Positions 22,948 through 35,556 of a stretch of DNA of 64,000 nt are shown piece after piece. The position numbers were made by a program, and so were the translations under genes. The first letter of the stretch is position 1; each line of letters starts with the position of its first letter. The stretch lies in contig CM060898.1 of the NCBI GenBank assembly GCA_030762935.1, forward strand, positions 95,896,781 to 95,960,780. The letters run 5' to 3'. Source of the stretch: Hymenopus coronatus. Taxonomy: Eukaryota > Arthropoda > Insecta > Mantodea > Hymenopodidae. A model generated the notes under the pieces. The model did no database searches. It was not told where the DNA came from and saw only the letters and a program-made list of their open reading frames with translations.

Positions 22948-24034
22948 TTTCTCCTTGTGGCGAGAACTGGTGACGTACCTTTTGGTGCTGGGCTGCGCAG
23001 CGACGACTGGTCCTCTCTCCGGCGTTGCAGTGCTCAAGTTGATTCACGACGTTCCTCGGCTATTTGTGGACTCAGCGACGAGCAATTGAGAACTCTTTAT
23101 ATCTAGCTCAGGTATTGAGTGGCGTTGATCTCAAGAAGATGGTACGGGAAATTAATTAAAAATAAGCGTAGGCACGTTTCGTTCAGTCAAAGGTTTATTT
23201 CCTTTTACAAGCGTTCCCGAGAAAGTACCTGGCGCGATTGTGTTCCGATAATTTCCCTCTAACAAGGGCGTGACGACCACAAAGGTAGCTAAAATTTACG
23301 CGGCAACGAATGCAACTATTACGTGCAGAATAATTGTAGACACTTTATCTTTCTGCCGTGACTTCCTTGTTTCCGGCGTCGCAGGTTACGCGTGACATTA
23401 CGTTTCAACTGCATGAATCACTGTAAGAACTTGACGATACTTGCGCGGATTCTGGTTTCGAGCGTCACAGATTTCACGTGGAGTTACATTCCAACTGCCT
23501 GAATCATTTTAGTAACTTTGCTAATTTGCGCGTATTCTTGTTTTGGGCGTCACATGTTCCTCGTGTAGTTACATTCCGACTGCCTGAAAATTAGGACGAA
23601 TACTCTACACTTATAGCAAATTCTACCCACGCGCAAAACTCTCAACTTGTAATCTCATTGGTCCATTTTTGGCGCCGAAAGTAGCTTGGGGTGCGCTTCC
23701 GCCGTGACATGATTAATTCTAATTGGTCATGCGTCTTTCACGTGATTCTTGACCTAAATTTCCTCGTGGTTCCCCTGTTTATATGTCACCTCCACTTTCT
23801 CTTTCGGAGACTACATAATAGCGTCTTTCCCTTTCTGCAACATACAAAGAAATAGCGTAAACAACTGAATTCGTCGCTTGAGAACTCTCGGGTTGAAGCT
23901 AGAAACGCTTTCCAGGAATAATCTCTCTGAACATCCAATATACAATAAATATATGACATCTTACTTAGTAACTAACCTAAATAATTTAATCAATTACAAA
24001 TATAGGCTATGCACTTATTCACCTGGACGACAAT
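22948..24034 (-). mobile_element. CpG-rich insert in mariner, probable solo LTR
   Basis: Removing this block and one CCGT (22944-22947 and 24035-24038) restores continuity of the mariner sequence, so it is a discrete insertion with a 4-bp duplication, as LTR elements make. It is strikingly richer in CpG than its surroundings and has no long open frame. On the minus strand it has TATA-like sequence, an AATAAA near 23208-23203, and repeated 'gagttctcaa' near both ends. The ends are not TG..CA, so the LTR assignment is tentative. Confidence 0.5.
23371..23600 (+). repeat. 85-bp tandem triplication
   Basis: Units start at 23371, 23456 and 23541 with an exact 85-base period, and the third is partial. 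Each holds 'ggcgtc/gagcgtcac', a CACGTG-like site, 'gttacattcc', 'aactgcctgaat' and 'ttgcgcg'. Units are diverged but readily aligned. In an LTR, such units are often enhancer-like repeats in U3. Confidence 0.8.
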
Positions 24035-24190
24035 CCGTCTCATCCTGATTTAGCTTCATGGTTGCCTCTTTTCATCACATAAAGAGATCATTGAGGCTTG
24101 CATGGAGGCTGTGAACGACCTTCCAAAAGAAGCTTGGTCAGATGCAAAAGTGTATTCATCATAATGGAGAATACTTTGTAAAGTACAGAA

Positions 24191-25609
24191 TATTCAATTG
24201 AAAAATATTTGTGACTGCTGCTAAAAGCTTTCAGAGTAACCCTCATATTAGGTGTAGTGAAAATAATTATTGAGAGCTTATTAGTTTCCAGACCCTTTCT
24301 ATCGTGTTAATTGCTTTAGGAATTGGGTAGGAGAATCAGACTCACAAATTCAATACCATATCCGGGTTTTGAACCGTGGATCTCTGAGAGGTTAAAGCAA
24401 TTGTCTATAAGCCAGGAGATCCAAGGTTCACATCCCAGCTATTTCATCAAAATTTTCAGTCTTGACTCTATCATTTCTGTCTTATGTTTGAATATCATGA
24501 CTTTGCTAGTTGGTGAGCATTGTTGCTAGGGCTATGACAGGTGGAGAAAGAGAAAGTTTATTTCTTTGCTATTCTGAATGTCTTTTGAAATCCCATAACC
24601 AAAATCATATTACAATTTGTTTTTAAAAAAGTTAATCCCTTTTAAAATTTATAGGTACAAACTATTATCTAAAATTTTGATAATTAAAGGATTTCAAAAA
24701 TAATAAAGAAAATATGTGATGGTTAAAATTTGCTATTAGGATATGTCATTTTATTAACATAACACTGCAGAGGTACTCCGGTTTTACTCTTTTTTTCATT
24801 TGAAACATTTTATTGATTTTCTCAAAGTTCCCATGAGTTTGCGTTTTCAGATCAGGAAATGCATCCATTATAAAAGAAGCAGTTGAACCAAATCACGAAT
24901 ACCATCTTTCCTCCTGGCCTTCCAAGCTCTACCAAATTTAGATTTACTGCTAGGATTGAAGTGCACATCCTAATGCTCACATCATGCAATAGCATGTTTA
25001 CAAATATACTCATAATTTAATTAGCAGCCATGCTGTGTCTTTCATACTTTGAGTATTGATGGCACTAGCTGTGTGATATCCAAATCTTGCTCTCCTAATG
25101 ATGTCATTACTTCAAACCCTTGCCTGTGAAAGTCCCAGAATAAATTCATTCCCAGCATAACAGCATGAACATTTTTTGTTAATTTGTATTTATATATGTT
25201 ATAGATTTGAAAGAAAATGCTCTGGATTTTTATTCATCAATGAGCCTGCAGAGAGAAATAACTTCTGCATCAGCTATTTTGTCCAGTACAAAAGTGGAAG
25301 AACATGAACAGATCCAAAGATAAAAAAGAAGCCCAGCAAATTTTTGGAATCACTTATTGCAAGGTACAGAAAAGAAGTGAAAGCAAAGATTTAAAGATGC
25401 AGAAAGGTGCATTGTAAAATGAATAATATATGTTCCAGTTGTAGTAGAACTGTTATTAACTTTTTTTAATGATCTTCATTTTCTTGTAAAAGCATAAAAA
25501 TATTTTAAAGATAAAGATATATTGACAGTTTATTATATAAGTTGATGCAAAAACATCCATAATATTTGTTTGCTGTCACCCATCCCACCTCCTGTAATAT
25601 CTTTGTAGT
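24191..25609. other. no recognisable feature
   Basis: AT-rich sequence without a supported exon, RNA gene or named repeat. Confidence 0.4.
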
Positions 25610-25685
25610 ATTTTATTTTGCAACATCCTCTGCATATTTTATTTTGCAACATCCTCTGCGCATTTTATTTTGCAATGTCCTCTGC
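25610..25685 (+). repeat. 26-bp tandem repeat, three copies
   Basis: The unit 'attttattttgcaacatcct..ctgc' begins at 25610, 25636 and 25662, with two or three differences in the last copy. Confidence 0.9.
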
Positions 25686-25823
25686 CCCAAAGGATTATCA
25701 TGTTGATGTGATTTGGAGAGGGGGAATCTTTATTCAATGGGCCAGACAATCAAACCAGACTAGACTAGCTTTGTTAACTTGCTGGTTAGTAATAAGTGAG
25801 GAGAAATAAGTATAATCCACAAA

Positions 25824-25999
25824 TGGCCGCGCCATGGTCAAGTGGTTAGATCCCAAGCGACCGAATGTGGACAAAGCGGCATGATGCGGGTTTTCTCCGC
25901 CATCGCATTCCACCGGTGCTCCATCTTCATTCATGTACCACCAGTGTCACCGCCTGCGGTGCCATAAGTAGTTAAAGCGGGTGTTAAACACTACAAAAC
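25824..25999 (+). mobile_element. SINE-B insertion with target duplication
   Basis: The head has an A box-like 'tggtcaagtggttagatc', then 'gaccgaatgtgg' and a GC-rich body. It ends '..gttaaacactacaaaac'. A 12-bp duplication, ATAATCCACAAA, lies at 25812-25823 and 26000-26011, fixing a 176-bp insertion. No clear B box and no poly-A tail. A fragment of the same family is at 30585-30640. Confidence 0.75.
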
Positions 26000-26230
26000 A
26001 TAATCCACAAAAACAGGGAACAGGCCCCACAATTCTCCTAAAAACTGTGGGCTTAAAGGAACTGGCATGGACAAAGCATAATTTCCATAACACTCAATGT
26101 ACTGTTAACTTGTAATAGCGAAAAATGCGTGCTGTCACAATGAACCTCCCAGTTAGATCTTACGGATATACCAACAATATCCACAATATGAAGGTTAAGA
26201 AGGAATGACGAACTGCCTCCTTATTAAACA

Positions 26231-27010
26231 AAAAATGTATGTGTTCCATTCACATGATTTACTTTAGCTGTTTTGCAAACAAAATATTCTTACAACATTA
26301 TTCTTCTCTCTCTTTCAAGCTAATCGAGAGAAACATTAGTCGAAGTGGTCTTATTACTTAGTTCTATATAAGTACAAGGGAACAAGGAAAAATACTGGAC
26401 TAAAGGGATAGTCAAATCTTTTAAAAGGTGGTATTAATTGATTGAAATTTGGATCTGTTTGCATGGTCAGGAGTAAAACTAAAGAACCAGAATGACAAAT
26501 TCCTATTTGAGAAACATTTAAGTATTTTAAAATTGAAACCAATAACAAGTGGTATGACAGAAATGGTTAACTCAAAAAAAAAAAAAAAAAAAACAAACAA
26601 AAAATTAAAAAAAATAACACCTAGGTAAATTGTGTATTTTAACAAGGTCTACAGATTTTGTTTATATCTATAACAATTTACCAGTTAATGCAAAATTCTT
26701 CCAAAATGAAGAGGTGTTCAGAGGCTAATCCATTATATTTGTCATGTAAATGTTTTTAACGTGCAGCATTTTAATCAAAACTGTTGGTGCCATTTTTGAG
26801 AAAATGAAAATTTATAAAATTTTTCCATGTAAAGAGTAGTTTAGGCTGGGGGATTTTCCTGAAAATCTTCGTGTTGCATCCTTGGAAGATTGTGACTTTT
26901 AAATATAAGTTTGGTATTTAGCCAACTTTCGTTTTGAGTTATGTTGTTCCCACATACTTTTTCCTAAAAATGCTTTTCTTGGATTTATGGGACCCTAAAA
27001 TGTGTAATGC
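26231..27010 (-). repeat. repeat X, copy d
   Basis: A minus-strand copy that starts (tail end) at 'gtgttccattcacatgattt', passes 'tcagaggctaatcc' and 'ccatttttgagaaaatgaa', and ends (head) at 'atgggaccctaaaatg'. An A-run with (AAAC)n at 26574-26600 interrupts the middle. Confidence 0.7.
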
Positions 27011-27994
27011 ATGAGGCATTGCAACTGGCTGCCCCATCCTCCTCCTGGTTGAAAACACCTTGGGTTATTACACTGCCAAGCATCATCAAAATTCAAGAAA
27101 ATCCAGGGATTCTCATTTGTTTATTTCTCTGTAGATAACATGGTGTGCAGAGGCCAAAGCAATTAATGTTATAGTTTTTAAGTAAACAATAAATCAAGGA
27201 ACAGGGTTGCCTTAATATAAATCACAACCAGCAAAGGAATAAACATTAAAGATAGTTTAATTAAAGATATACATATTAAAGATAAAGATTGCACCAGGAA
27301 TGGTTTTAATTGTAAGAATAATTACTGAAATACTATATTTAATAAAATTGCCTTAACTAAAATTTAATAGCTGACTTTTGGATTTAAATTCACTTTGGTA
27401 GTCACCTTTGTAATGCCAAGGGAATTGAAAATCCATCCTCTCCTAGCAAGCAAATTTATTAATTTTCTATTTCTTTTGAACTGTTCCTTTTTCTTAGTAA
27501 GTGAGCTTCAATTAAAATGATTACAAAATGAGAAAGACTCTCTCTGCTCCAGTAGAATTCCAAGACCTTTGATTTCCTTCAGCGCTGAAAATGAATTTTC
27601 TACTGAAAAAGTACTCCTACGAATTATATACAAATCAAATTTTCAAGCGCGGAAAATTTTGTTTTAGCATTGAACAGTGCTGAGTAGTTAAAGTTAATTT
27701 GTTGTTTTATTTCTAAACTCTTGAACTGTACACTACTATCGGTTCTCTTCCTAATTGAATGGAACCAAAGTACTTTCCATATGTATATAAAAACTTTAAA
27801 AACTGGTTTTGTGGAACTAGTACAAAGTTTTCCTTTGACAAGTTGATAATTCTCAATTTAGAATAATCTTAACATATTATATCCAAACAATTTTGAACGT
27901 CATCAAACACTTCAGAATAGAGAAGTTTATTTTCAATATTTTCCTCTTTGACTCTAATTGAGATACGGTTTAATGAAAAATCTGTTTTTCGCCA
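27011..27994. other. no recognisable feature
   Basis: No coding signal or known repeat was identified. Confidence 0.4.
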
Positions 27995-28081
27995 TAATAT
28001 AATTAAGAACTGAGGTGCCGTTCTAATATAATTGAGAACTGAGATGCCGTTCTAATATAATTGAGAACTGATGTGCCGTTC
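27995..28081 (+). repeat. 29-bp tandem repeat, three copies
   Basis: The unit 'taatataattgagaactgag..ccgttc' starts at 27995, 28024 and 28053. It lies just outside the 3' end of the hAT remnant. Confidence 0.9.
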
Positions 28082-28411
28082 TTGCATTCAGGATATACGT
28101 TTTTCCGAATTGTATGAAAGTTTCAAAACTTTGTGGTACAACAGCGGCAAAACCTGGGAGAAAGTTAAACGTTACCGCCAAGACCATACGTTATGCACTC
28201 AGGGCAGAAATGCTAGAATTTTGCTGATGCACGTTTTTTGTCCAGATACCATCTCGTAGTTATAAACATGACTATATACACCATATGCAACAACTGTTAA
28301 ATTAATTGTGTTTTAAGTCAAGGACAATGGAAGAGGACAGATTTTTAATTGAAGGAATACTTAATATAATCACATTTTTTGGCATGTCCGAAGCTCATAA
28401 TTTGAAAGTAA

Positions 28412-30412
28412 TTATTTCTCGTGGTAGCTTTTAAATGGGAGATGTCTTTCTTTTTCAATCCAGTCTCCTACGTATCCTTCTGGATGAAAAATGTTAAGAG
28501 GGTGTCCGTTATTCTGGATATATATTAAATTTGCGATTGTCTCCAGAAGTACAGAATTCATTTTTTGTGTGCACATTTCATTCATTCTGCTAAAGAAGCG
28601 TTCACATCCTGCTGTTGATATGATCAATGTCTTCAGTATATCAAGTAAAGGCTTCAAATCACATTGATTTTGGAGAGCTGCAGACTGTGGTTCAGAAGCC
28701 ATAGCAAAACGGATACCACGAATGCACTCTTGTACGTCTTCCGGCGCCATGTTGAAATGTCTTCCCAGACTTATAATGAAAGAATTTCCAAAACAAATCT
28801 CTGGATTAGTAGGCCATTTGCTAATAATTGCTAATTCTAGATTAATTTACTACTTCTAGATTTTTCATTGCTTGTTTGAATTTAATTTCAGTTTCTGTAA
28901 CCACAGCGCGATCTATAGAACAATATGCGGCAATATTTGTTTACATTCGTGCTGCCAGATTATTACTCAAACTTTGGAAGAACTGCCCTTGTTTAATTTT
29001 CTTTGCTTTCTCTACGAGCAAAGGGATATTGTAGAAGATTCCTATAGAGACACCTTGTACAGCTTCTTTAGAGTTCTTACCAAATTAGAATACAACGAAC
29101 TAAACACATGAATGTTGGTTTCTAATAGTTTATAAGCATGTGGCAACGATAAAGTGCGGTTCTGTAATTCTAGCGACAGATCCTCAAGCTCTATTAGGGC
29201 ATCCAACATTAAACCTATGTTTATTATGAAAAATTCTAATTTTTTTTTTTTTTTTTGGCGAGGTAGAATACAAACTATAGAGTTTATCAAATTAATGTTG
29301 CATATGATCAATTTTGTTAATTCCATTTAGTACATCACTAATAGAAAGCTCCAAACCATGTTTGCTACAGTGCCAGACGAGGACGTCTGGAAATAATTTC
29401 AGCTACACAATTACAACGCCTTTCTTTCTGCCCAACATATTTGAAGCATAATCCGAAGCAAACGAAATGTTGTGAAAGATACTCTTTTGTGAAACCATGT
29501 TTAAGTAAACAGTTCAACATTGCATTTCATTATTTGCACAAGTGTTATTTAATTCTACTAAGTCACAAAAGAATGTACTGAGTTTAGATGAATCAGGAAA
29601 CACAGTTTTAAAGCAAACAGCAAGTGCTATTTTCTTACTAACTGTGGTCAATTCATCAATCATTACTCCAATTTTTAAATTGAGATTTATAATAGGTTTA
29701 AATAAATTGTCTTTCAACGTTTCGGAAATGTGTTTCGTAATATCTACACACGAGTGATGAGATTGGAGAATTCTAACTACTTCCAAACCATTCATAATCT
29801 GCATATCTAATAGCATTGGCAAGTCATAGAATGACCTGTTAAACTTAGCTATCATGTACATTGTTTAAACACAAAACACATATTTACACGATAAGCTATT
29901 TCTTGTGGGAACACTGCCTTTTGCAGTTTCTCTTACTTTGATTTAGTAAAAAATGTAATGGCTGTTTGATGTGCACTTCTGTTTTTGTGGTCACACATTT
30001 TCTTTCGAATTTACCGCCTCCTTTTTTCATCAGTCACCGAAACACACAACTCTACAATTTGTTCCATTCCGGAGAAAGCCTAAGACACACCGGCAGAACA
30101 CACATCACGACTCACCCTGCAGCCTACTTTCCCATTATGAATCATAAGCCAATAATTTTCTTTCAGTTTCTGATGCCACTGCTCTGGGTTCAAATATGTA
30201 GGAAACATTTCTGAATTTAAATCAATTGGTTTAGAAACACAAGCGTTAGTACTAGAAGCACTATCCGCATTATCAATAACTACTGTAATATCAGATATAC
30301 GCATACCACCATTACTTTTTCTCCTTTTTATTATCACTTTTTTAATGTATTCATCTTTCTTATGAGTTAGTGACAGTGGTACACATAAACCCCAATGTAT
30401 CTGTAGGACCAC
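28412..30412 (-). pseudogene. hAT transposase, KIAA1586/ZNF862-like
   Basis: Minus-strand pieces in order. 30412-30080 has an N-terminal zinc-finger region with NPEQWHQKLKENYWLMIHNG followed by a Cys-containing run. 29861-29514 has IAKFNRSFYDLPMLLDMQIM, then KIGVMIDELTTVSKK with the catalytic-region Asp-Glu, and FFCDLVELNNTCAN. 29326-29042 is helical middle sequence. 28750-28412 has the hAT dimerisation domain, IISTAGCERFFSRMNEMC and LIYIQNNGHPLNIFHPEGYV. Frameshifts, stops and a T-run at 29241-29257 show it is dead. Inverted ends were not found. Confidence 0.85.
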
Positions 30413-30584
30413 ACTTATTAGTGGTTAATGAGTCACGTTGAACCTAGCAGGGAGAATTTAATAAATCCATCATCCTTTGCCCACATTCGCTATTGTGGGA
30501 TGCCTAAACCCCATTACAAATGTACCAAAATGTAAAGCTTATGTTCTTTTCGATAATACTGAGTAGAGTACTTTTTTTATAATG

Positions 30585-30640
30585 CTTTAACGCCCCCTTT
30601 AACTACATGTGGCACCGCAGGCGAGAATAGGGCACGTTTT
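30585..30640 (-). mobile_element. SINE-B fragment
   Basis: The reverse complement contains 'tcgcctgcggtgccacatgt' and 'agttaaagg..gcgttaaa', matching the 3' half of the SINE at 25824-25999. Confidence 0.55.
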
Positions 30641-33600
30641 ATTGATAATATACACAGCTATTGGGTTTAAAATTCACTGTTACTACAAAAAGTGTTTCGG
30701 AGAAAATTACAGTATATAATTTCATTGTAGACCCTTCTAAATATGACAAGTGTATAGCTGTTTGCACAACTAAAGCTAATGAAGAAACGCATGGAGGGTG
30801 TTATCGAAATAAATTCCATTAGCCACCTGATTTTAAAGGGAAGCATAATTGCCTTATAAATATAACTATATTGTCTCTTTAAAGGTAAGTCAAAATAAAC
30901 TTGACTGTGCTTGAGAATTGTTTGTAAATATTTAATTTCTTTTCAGATAACCAGTCACTTTTCTATCACTCTGTATTCGTAATTGGATGCCATTTAATTA
31001 AAGCCACGTTCCAAGTATAGGTATGCTGATTTGGGGGATATGGATACGATAAAATGTAATGGGATTCCGTTCAAGCATATTCCTTGATTAAACAATGGTG
31101 TAAATGGATATGGATGCAAATTGTTTCTTATAGTATTAATGGGATGTGTAAGGGTGTTATGATACCTGGTGTGTTCAATACACCCAAGCATTACTTGCAG
31201 TAGAATTGTGGACAAAGCAGTTTAAAGATATGGAGTAAGCCATTCAGAGCATTTCTAGAATCTTACACTTCCATTCTTATTATCATGCGATCATTTTGTC
31301 ATGTCTCTTTGCTACTTGTTTGTATTCATTGAGCCTTGTGTCTAATTATTGAAATATTATATTATACATTTAAATGGTTTGAAAGTTATTGCAGGTTGTT
31401 ATTTAAAACATTTTGGAAATAGAGTAACAATATATTTCTAGCTGAGCAAAAATCCAATTTGCACTTCAATTCTGACTTTAGCATTTATATCTCTGACAGC
31501 GTTATTAATTAGATTCCCTGATAACAAGCTACATATATTTCTGAGAGTACGGATTTTAAAGCAAGCACTTACCAACTAAACTTACATTTCAGTTATTGAG
31601 GTTAGGAAAGGAAAGTAAATATATGGTTTAGTAATGAGAACGAAAGAATTAGTTGTGAAGAATTATTGGTTACATAATATACACGCTTTGTACTTTGCTT
31701 TAAGCAAAAATGTATTATAATATCGTGACGGGTAGCGTGTTCGATAATAATCGCATGCGAAAAATAGCGGAAACTATACTATTATTTCATCGAAATGAAG
31801 CACATGACCTAAAGAAATCAGCTCAACGCCATAACATTACTTTTAATACATTTAAACATGTTCAGAGAGTAATTCTATCACCGATCCAAAAACGAATGTT
31901 TCACCTCATAGGCAATGCTGCATTCTTAGGTAATGCTGCTTCAGAGGTTATCCGAAATGTGAGACTACCAGCTCTATGCTTTTATATTAAATGAATTGGT
32001 ATTAAAATATTTACATAACATTGCTCGATTCATTTGTAGCATAAAATATATAAATGTAGTGTTTAATTATTAACTCGGACGTTGTAAATCACCATGTTAT
32101 ATCACAAGGTAACGCCCATTAAGAGCGGCTATATTTACCACTATAATCCCTAATAACGATGAGCCCATAACAATAACCGCTATAGGACATAATTTCAACT
32201 ATGATCCTAACAATTTTATTTATCTATGGGTGGTAAATAATTAATCTACACATTCAAAAATAACCTCGCAAAGCAATCCGCGAATATATACAACAAACTC
32301 CTTCGTAACCAGTTGTTTAAAAAACCATAGTACCGGTTGATCCTTGATGTTCCCTCGTAACCTCATTGTATATAGCACTGTGCAAGGAGTCTACCAAGTG
32401 TGGGTTTTCAATACTATCGTGTATATCGTTTAACATAAACGATAATATCCCATTTGATGACTTACAGCTCTTAGGCCAATACAACCCGATGCAATGTCAC
32501 ATGATATCACCTGTGATTCATGGCCAGTATAGAATAGGACGCTGAGAACCACAATAGTTAAAGAGCACCCACAAATAACTCCATTTCCATTTTCACCTCT
32601 GATTTCATCACACTAGTTTAAAATAAACCATAAGGCATTTAGAATAATTAGTATAGTTACTTCTTTGGGAGTAACGTTTAGAGTGTTGGGTAATGAAATT
32701 AGAATTCTAGGGTTAGATCTCGGCTCAGAGGGGAATATTTTATGACACATAATTACATTTATTTCACATTCTCTCATGAGTAAAGAAGAAATAAACAAAT
32801 CCATTGCACAGCTCATAGAAAGCCTTGGCTTACCGCCCGGCCGCTGCGTCCCCATCTCGGTCCACGACAGACGAAGTTAACGCGGTCTTCACGACCTGAA
32901 GCCGCTACTTCTCCATCAAGTAGCTCCTCAATTGGCCCCCCCCCCCCCCAGGAACCTCATGAGGCTGAGAAAGAAGAATTAAAGGCAAGCATATATTGTT
33001 TGTGGTTGAACGAAAAAGTAAAGTATCTAGCTTCCTTAATTTGACCGAGAACAATTTCTATAGAGCGTAATATGCTGGCAATGTTTCTAAAGCATCGCTG
33101 CACAGGATTAAAGGTGGGAAGAAATTTGGGCACATCCCTGATATTCGATTCAGGGATCCCCGGATGGACTTAGTCCTAAAACAATTGAAATGCAAATATC
33201 CGCAACGTCAAATACATTCACTCGAAAGTTCAAAGCTCGACGTTTCAGTAGCTCTTTGATAGAGTGCTGGCTTAAATTGAAATATGAGGTACCGACAGAT
33301 ATTCCGCCTTTTAAAAATGTTTTATTTTTCCTTATTTCTTTCTTTCTTTTCTTTTTTTTTTTTCTTTGTTTCTTTTTTCTCGGATTCTACCTAAATGAAG
33401 AACCCTTATTTTTCTTTCAGATCTTTGGGAGTTTTCAGTATTCGAAGAGTATACCACTGAAGTGTTTCGTTAACAGAAGTTCCCTAATACTAAAGGCATA
33501 AACCAAATATTCGTTTATATTTATACCGAATTGTAAAAAACACATTGGTTTTACGTTTTTCGTATACTTTCTATTATTTCCACTGGTTTGCTTTTGAAAG

Positions 33601-34399
33601 AACGAAATGTTGGTATTAACCTATTATGTATTATACGCTGCAATGTACTCTTATGCCAGATTTACAATGGAATGATATTGGCGACGCGGCACGCGCGACA
33701 AAACGATAGATCAATAGGAATTCAGAACCCCGTGCGAAGGAAGTTAAATTGGATTTAACTTTTACCGCGCGGCATGTGCATCATCCACATAATTCTTGTT
33801 GTTTGATTCTGTGGTCCTTGTTAAAGTTGTTAAGGGCGGCTTCAACACCACGGGAAGTTCATTCGTTTTTTGTTCTTTTTATGTTATGCTTTTTAACTGT
33901 GTAACAATGGTAATACAAACGCTACAGAAAATTATACCTTCATTCCAAAATAATCTTGCCACCTAATTAAAACCACGTCAATGCTGTTGACTGAATAATA
34001 AAAAGCCCCTAACCTCAAAGCTACACAAAGGCTGAAGATATTGGGTTTCGAACTGAATGTTTCTCTATATGAGGACCAATGATGTGCAAAATACCATCAA
34101 ACTGTGATGGTGTCATTCGAATGCAATTGTAATATGATTCGAGATCCGTCATTATCATAATCGGGATTAGGGTATGAAAATCCCCAAATTGGCTTCGCTC
34201 CTTGAAGTTAGGTCAAACCCACCATCGACGGTGCTTTTGCTGTCTTCTTCGCTGATTGTCTCTGTCGTTTCTTCTTTCTAGAACATACAGAGCAAGAACT
34301 TGCTTTTAAATCCGCAGCCATTTCTTCAAGTGTGCTATGCACCGGCACCGCTCACTAATGTCAAATTGTACAGATCTATTGTGACACCTGTTTCAATGA
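30641..34399. other. mostly unrecognised sequence
   Basis: I find no supported gene. Contents worth noting: a 285-base open frame at 31710-31994 with no recognisable domain, a SINE fragment (32521-32597), a C-run (32937-32950), and a pyrimidine tract (33325-33380). From about 33650 the sequence becomes richer in CpG ('gcgacgcggcacgcgcgac'). Confidence 0.4.
32521..32597 (+). mobile_element. SINE-A 3' fragment
   Basis: 'gacgctgagaaccacaatag' then 'ttaaagagcacccacaaata' and 'ccatttccatttt' match the last ~75 bases of SINE-A. It is heavily 5'-truncated. Confidence 0.75.
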
Positions 34400-35100
34400 C
34401 CAATGCGGTGTCCCGATGGGACCCATGTCGCGTCGCCAGTAACGCTTCCATTGTGAATCCAGCCTTATACTACTTCCATAATAAGATTTGTTGTGCGGTC
34501 GTCCTTTCTCACTGGACCCGTCGTGTCTGCTCTGGTATTCTAGTAGGAGCTCCAAAGATCTCCACGGACGTCGACTCCACTCTCCACTACTAGCTCTTAC
34601 TGTAGGGCGCTGTGGTGTTTTCGTATTGGTGCTTGAAATGTCATGATATAGGATTTTTCTTAGGTATGGAGAAAATAAATGACACGAGACATATTGCTGC
34701 CGCTAGTTTATTCGGCTATTCGGTATATCGACCTCGGCACGTTCCTTTTATTTTATTGCGATGTAGTTAGGTTCCACTATTATCTTTTCAACTCACGATG
34801 CGAAATCTCGCGCGCGGTGATATGAATGCTTACTTCGTGTCCGATTTTGCTCTCAAACGCGGAAATGTTACTTTGTGTAATCTACACTCGCTCACGATTA
34901 CACTATCACCTTTTTACCGCGCGTTTCCGGTATTTGCCGTCTAGGATACTAGAACACGTTAGAAACTGCACGAAACAAGAGCCCGCGTCTCCTGGACATT
35001 CGTATTTATGCTGTTTTTAAAACTGCCTTTGCGCCTTAAAATTACTTTTTTATCAACCGAACGTTTCGCGTCTGTATTTCAATTTCCCGGCAATTTGCAA
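34400..35100 (-). mobile_element. possible LTR and primer-binding region
   Basis: On the minus strand a TATAAATACG box (about 35009-35000) is followed ~290 bases later by AATAAA (about 34714), and then by 'tggcgacgcgacatgggtcc' at 34447-34428, which looks like a tRNA primer-binding site. The block is CpG-richer than its flanks. No second LTR or gag frame was identified. The + strand frame at 35008-35370 (FMLSSLDLARC) weakly recalls a gypsy RT motif but is not convincing. Confidence 0.3.
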
Positions 35101-35521
35101 GTTGTCGGTTTCCCATTGGCGAATTTTATACACCCCATCGACGTGACAAATATTGTGAATTTCATGTTGTCCTCCCTTGACCTCGCGCGCTGTAAGGAAT
35201 TTTTGGAACACAATGACCAAACCATAACGGTACATTTTTCTGACGACTTCAACCCCTTCCGTAACAGCCTGCGAGATGACAGGATTTGCCTCTCAAAAAG
35301 AACGCCCCTGGTCTACAGATGCAATTGTCATACATATTCTATTCCATTATTTACAAATGAAATATCTTAAATTATGTTACACTGCTATAAATAAAAATAA
35401 ACATATATAGTGACACTGAAATAAATAAATAAATTAAATAATTGGATGTCCACGAAGAAGTTCCCACCTCAAACTGCGTCAAACAGCGAAGTTAAAAAAC
35501 AAAAAAAAAAAAAAAAAAAAA

Positions 35522-35556
<35 letters not shown>

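Larger units (their letters stand above)
22249..24190 (+). pseudogene. mariner transposase, interrupted
   Basis: The left part (22249-22946) gives PTIKATIGNWLWEFQRG, then ENKPHAGHPHT (the HTH-linker 'RSGRPS' region), a stop, then LTEDHTAALAEWCHFMLE, GDESWVYHYDP with the first catalytic Asp, and NYASAHSVART in place of 'DNARPH'. The right part (24039-24190) resumes with HPDLAS and ends ACMEAVNDLPKEAW, the mariner C-terminus. The reading frame is broken in several places, and a 1.09-kb insert separates the parts just before the third catalytic Asp region. Confidence 0.8.

Noticed and set aside
31710..31994. 94-codon ORF as a gene
   Set aside because: No domain, no splice context and no second copy to test conservation. 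Such length is expected by chance in 64 kb.
34300..34593. 97-codon ORF in a GC-richer stretch
   Set aside because: No recognisable protein family. It overlaps a possible LTR/primer-binding region on the other strand.
35008..35370. Gypsy RT fragment (SSLDLAR)
   Set aside because: Only a five-residue resemblance to the LDLA motif; flanking RT motifs are absent.
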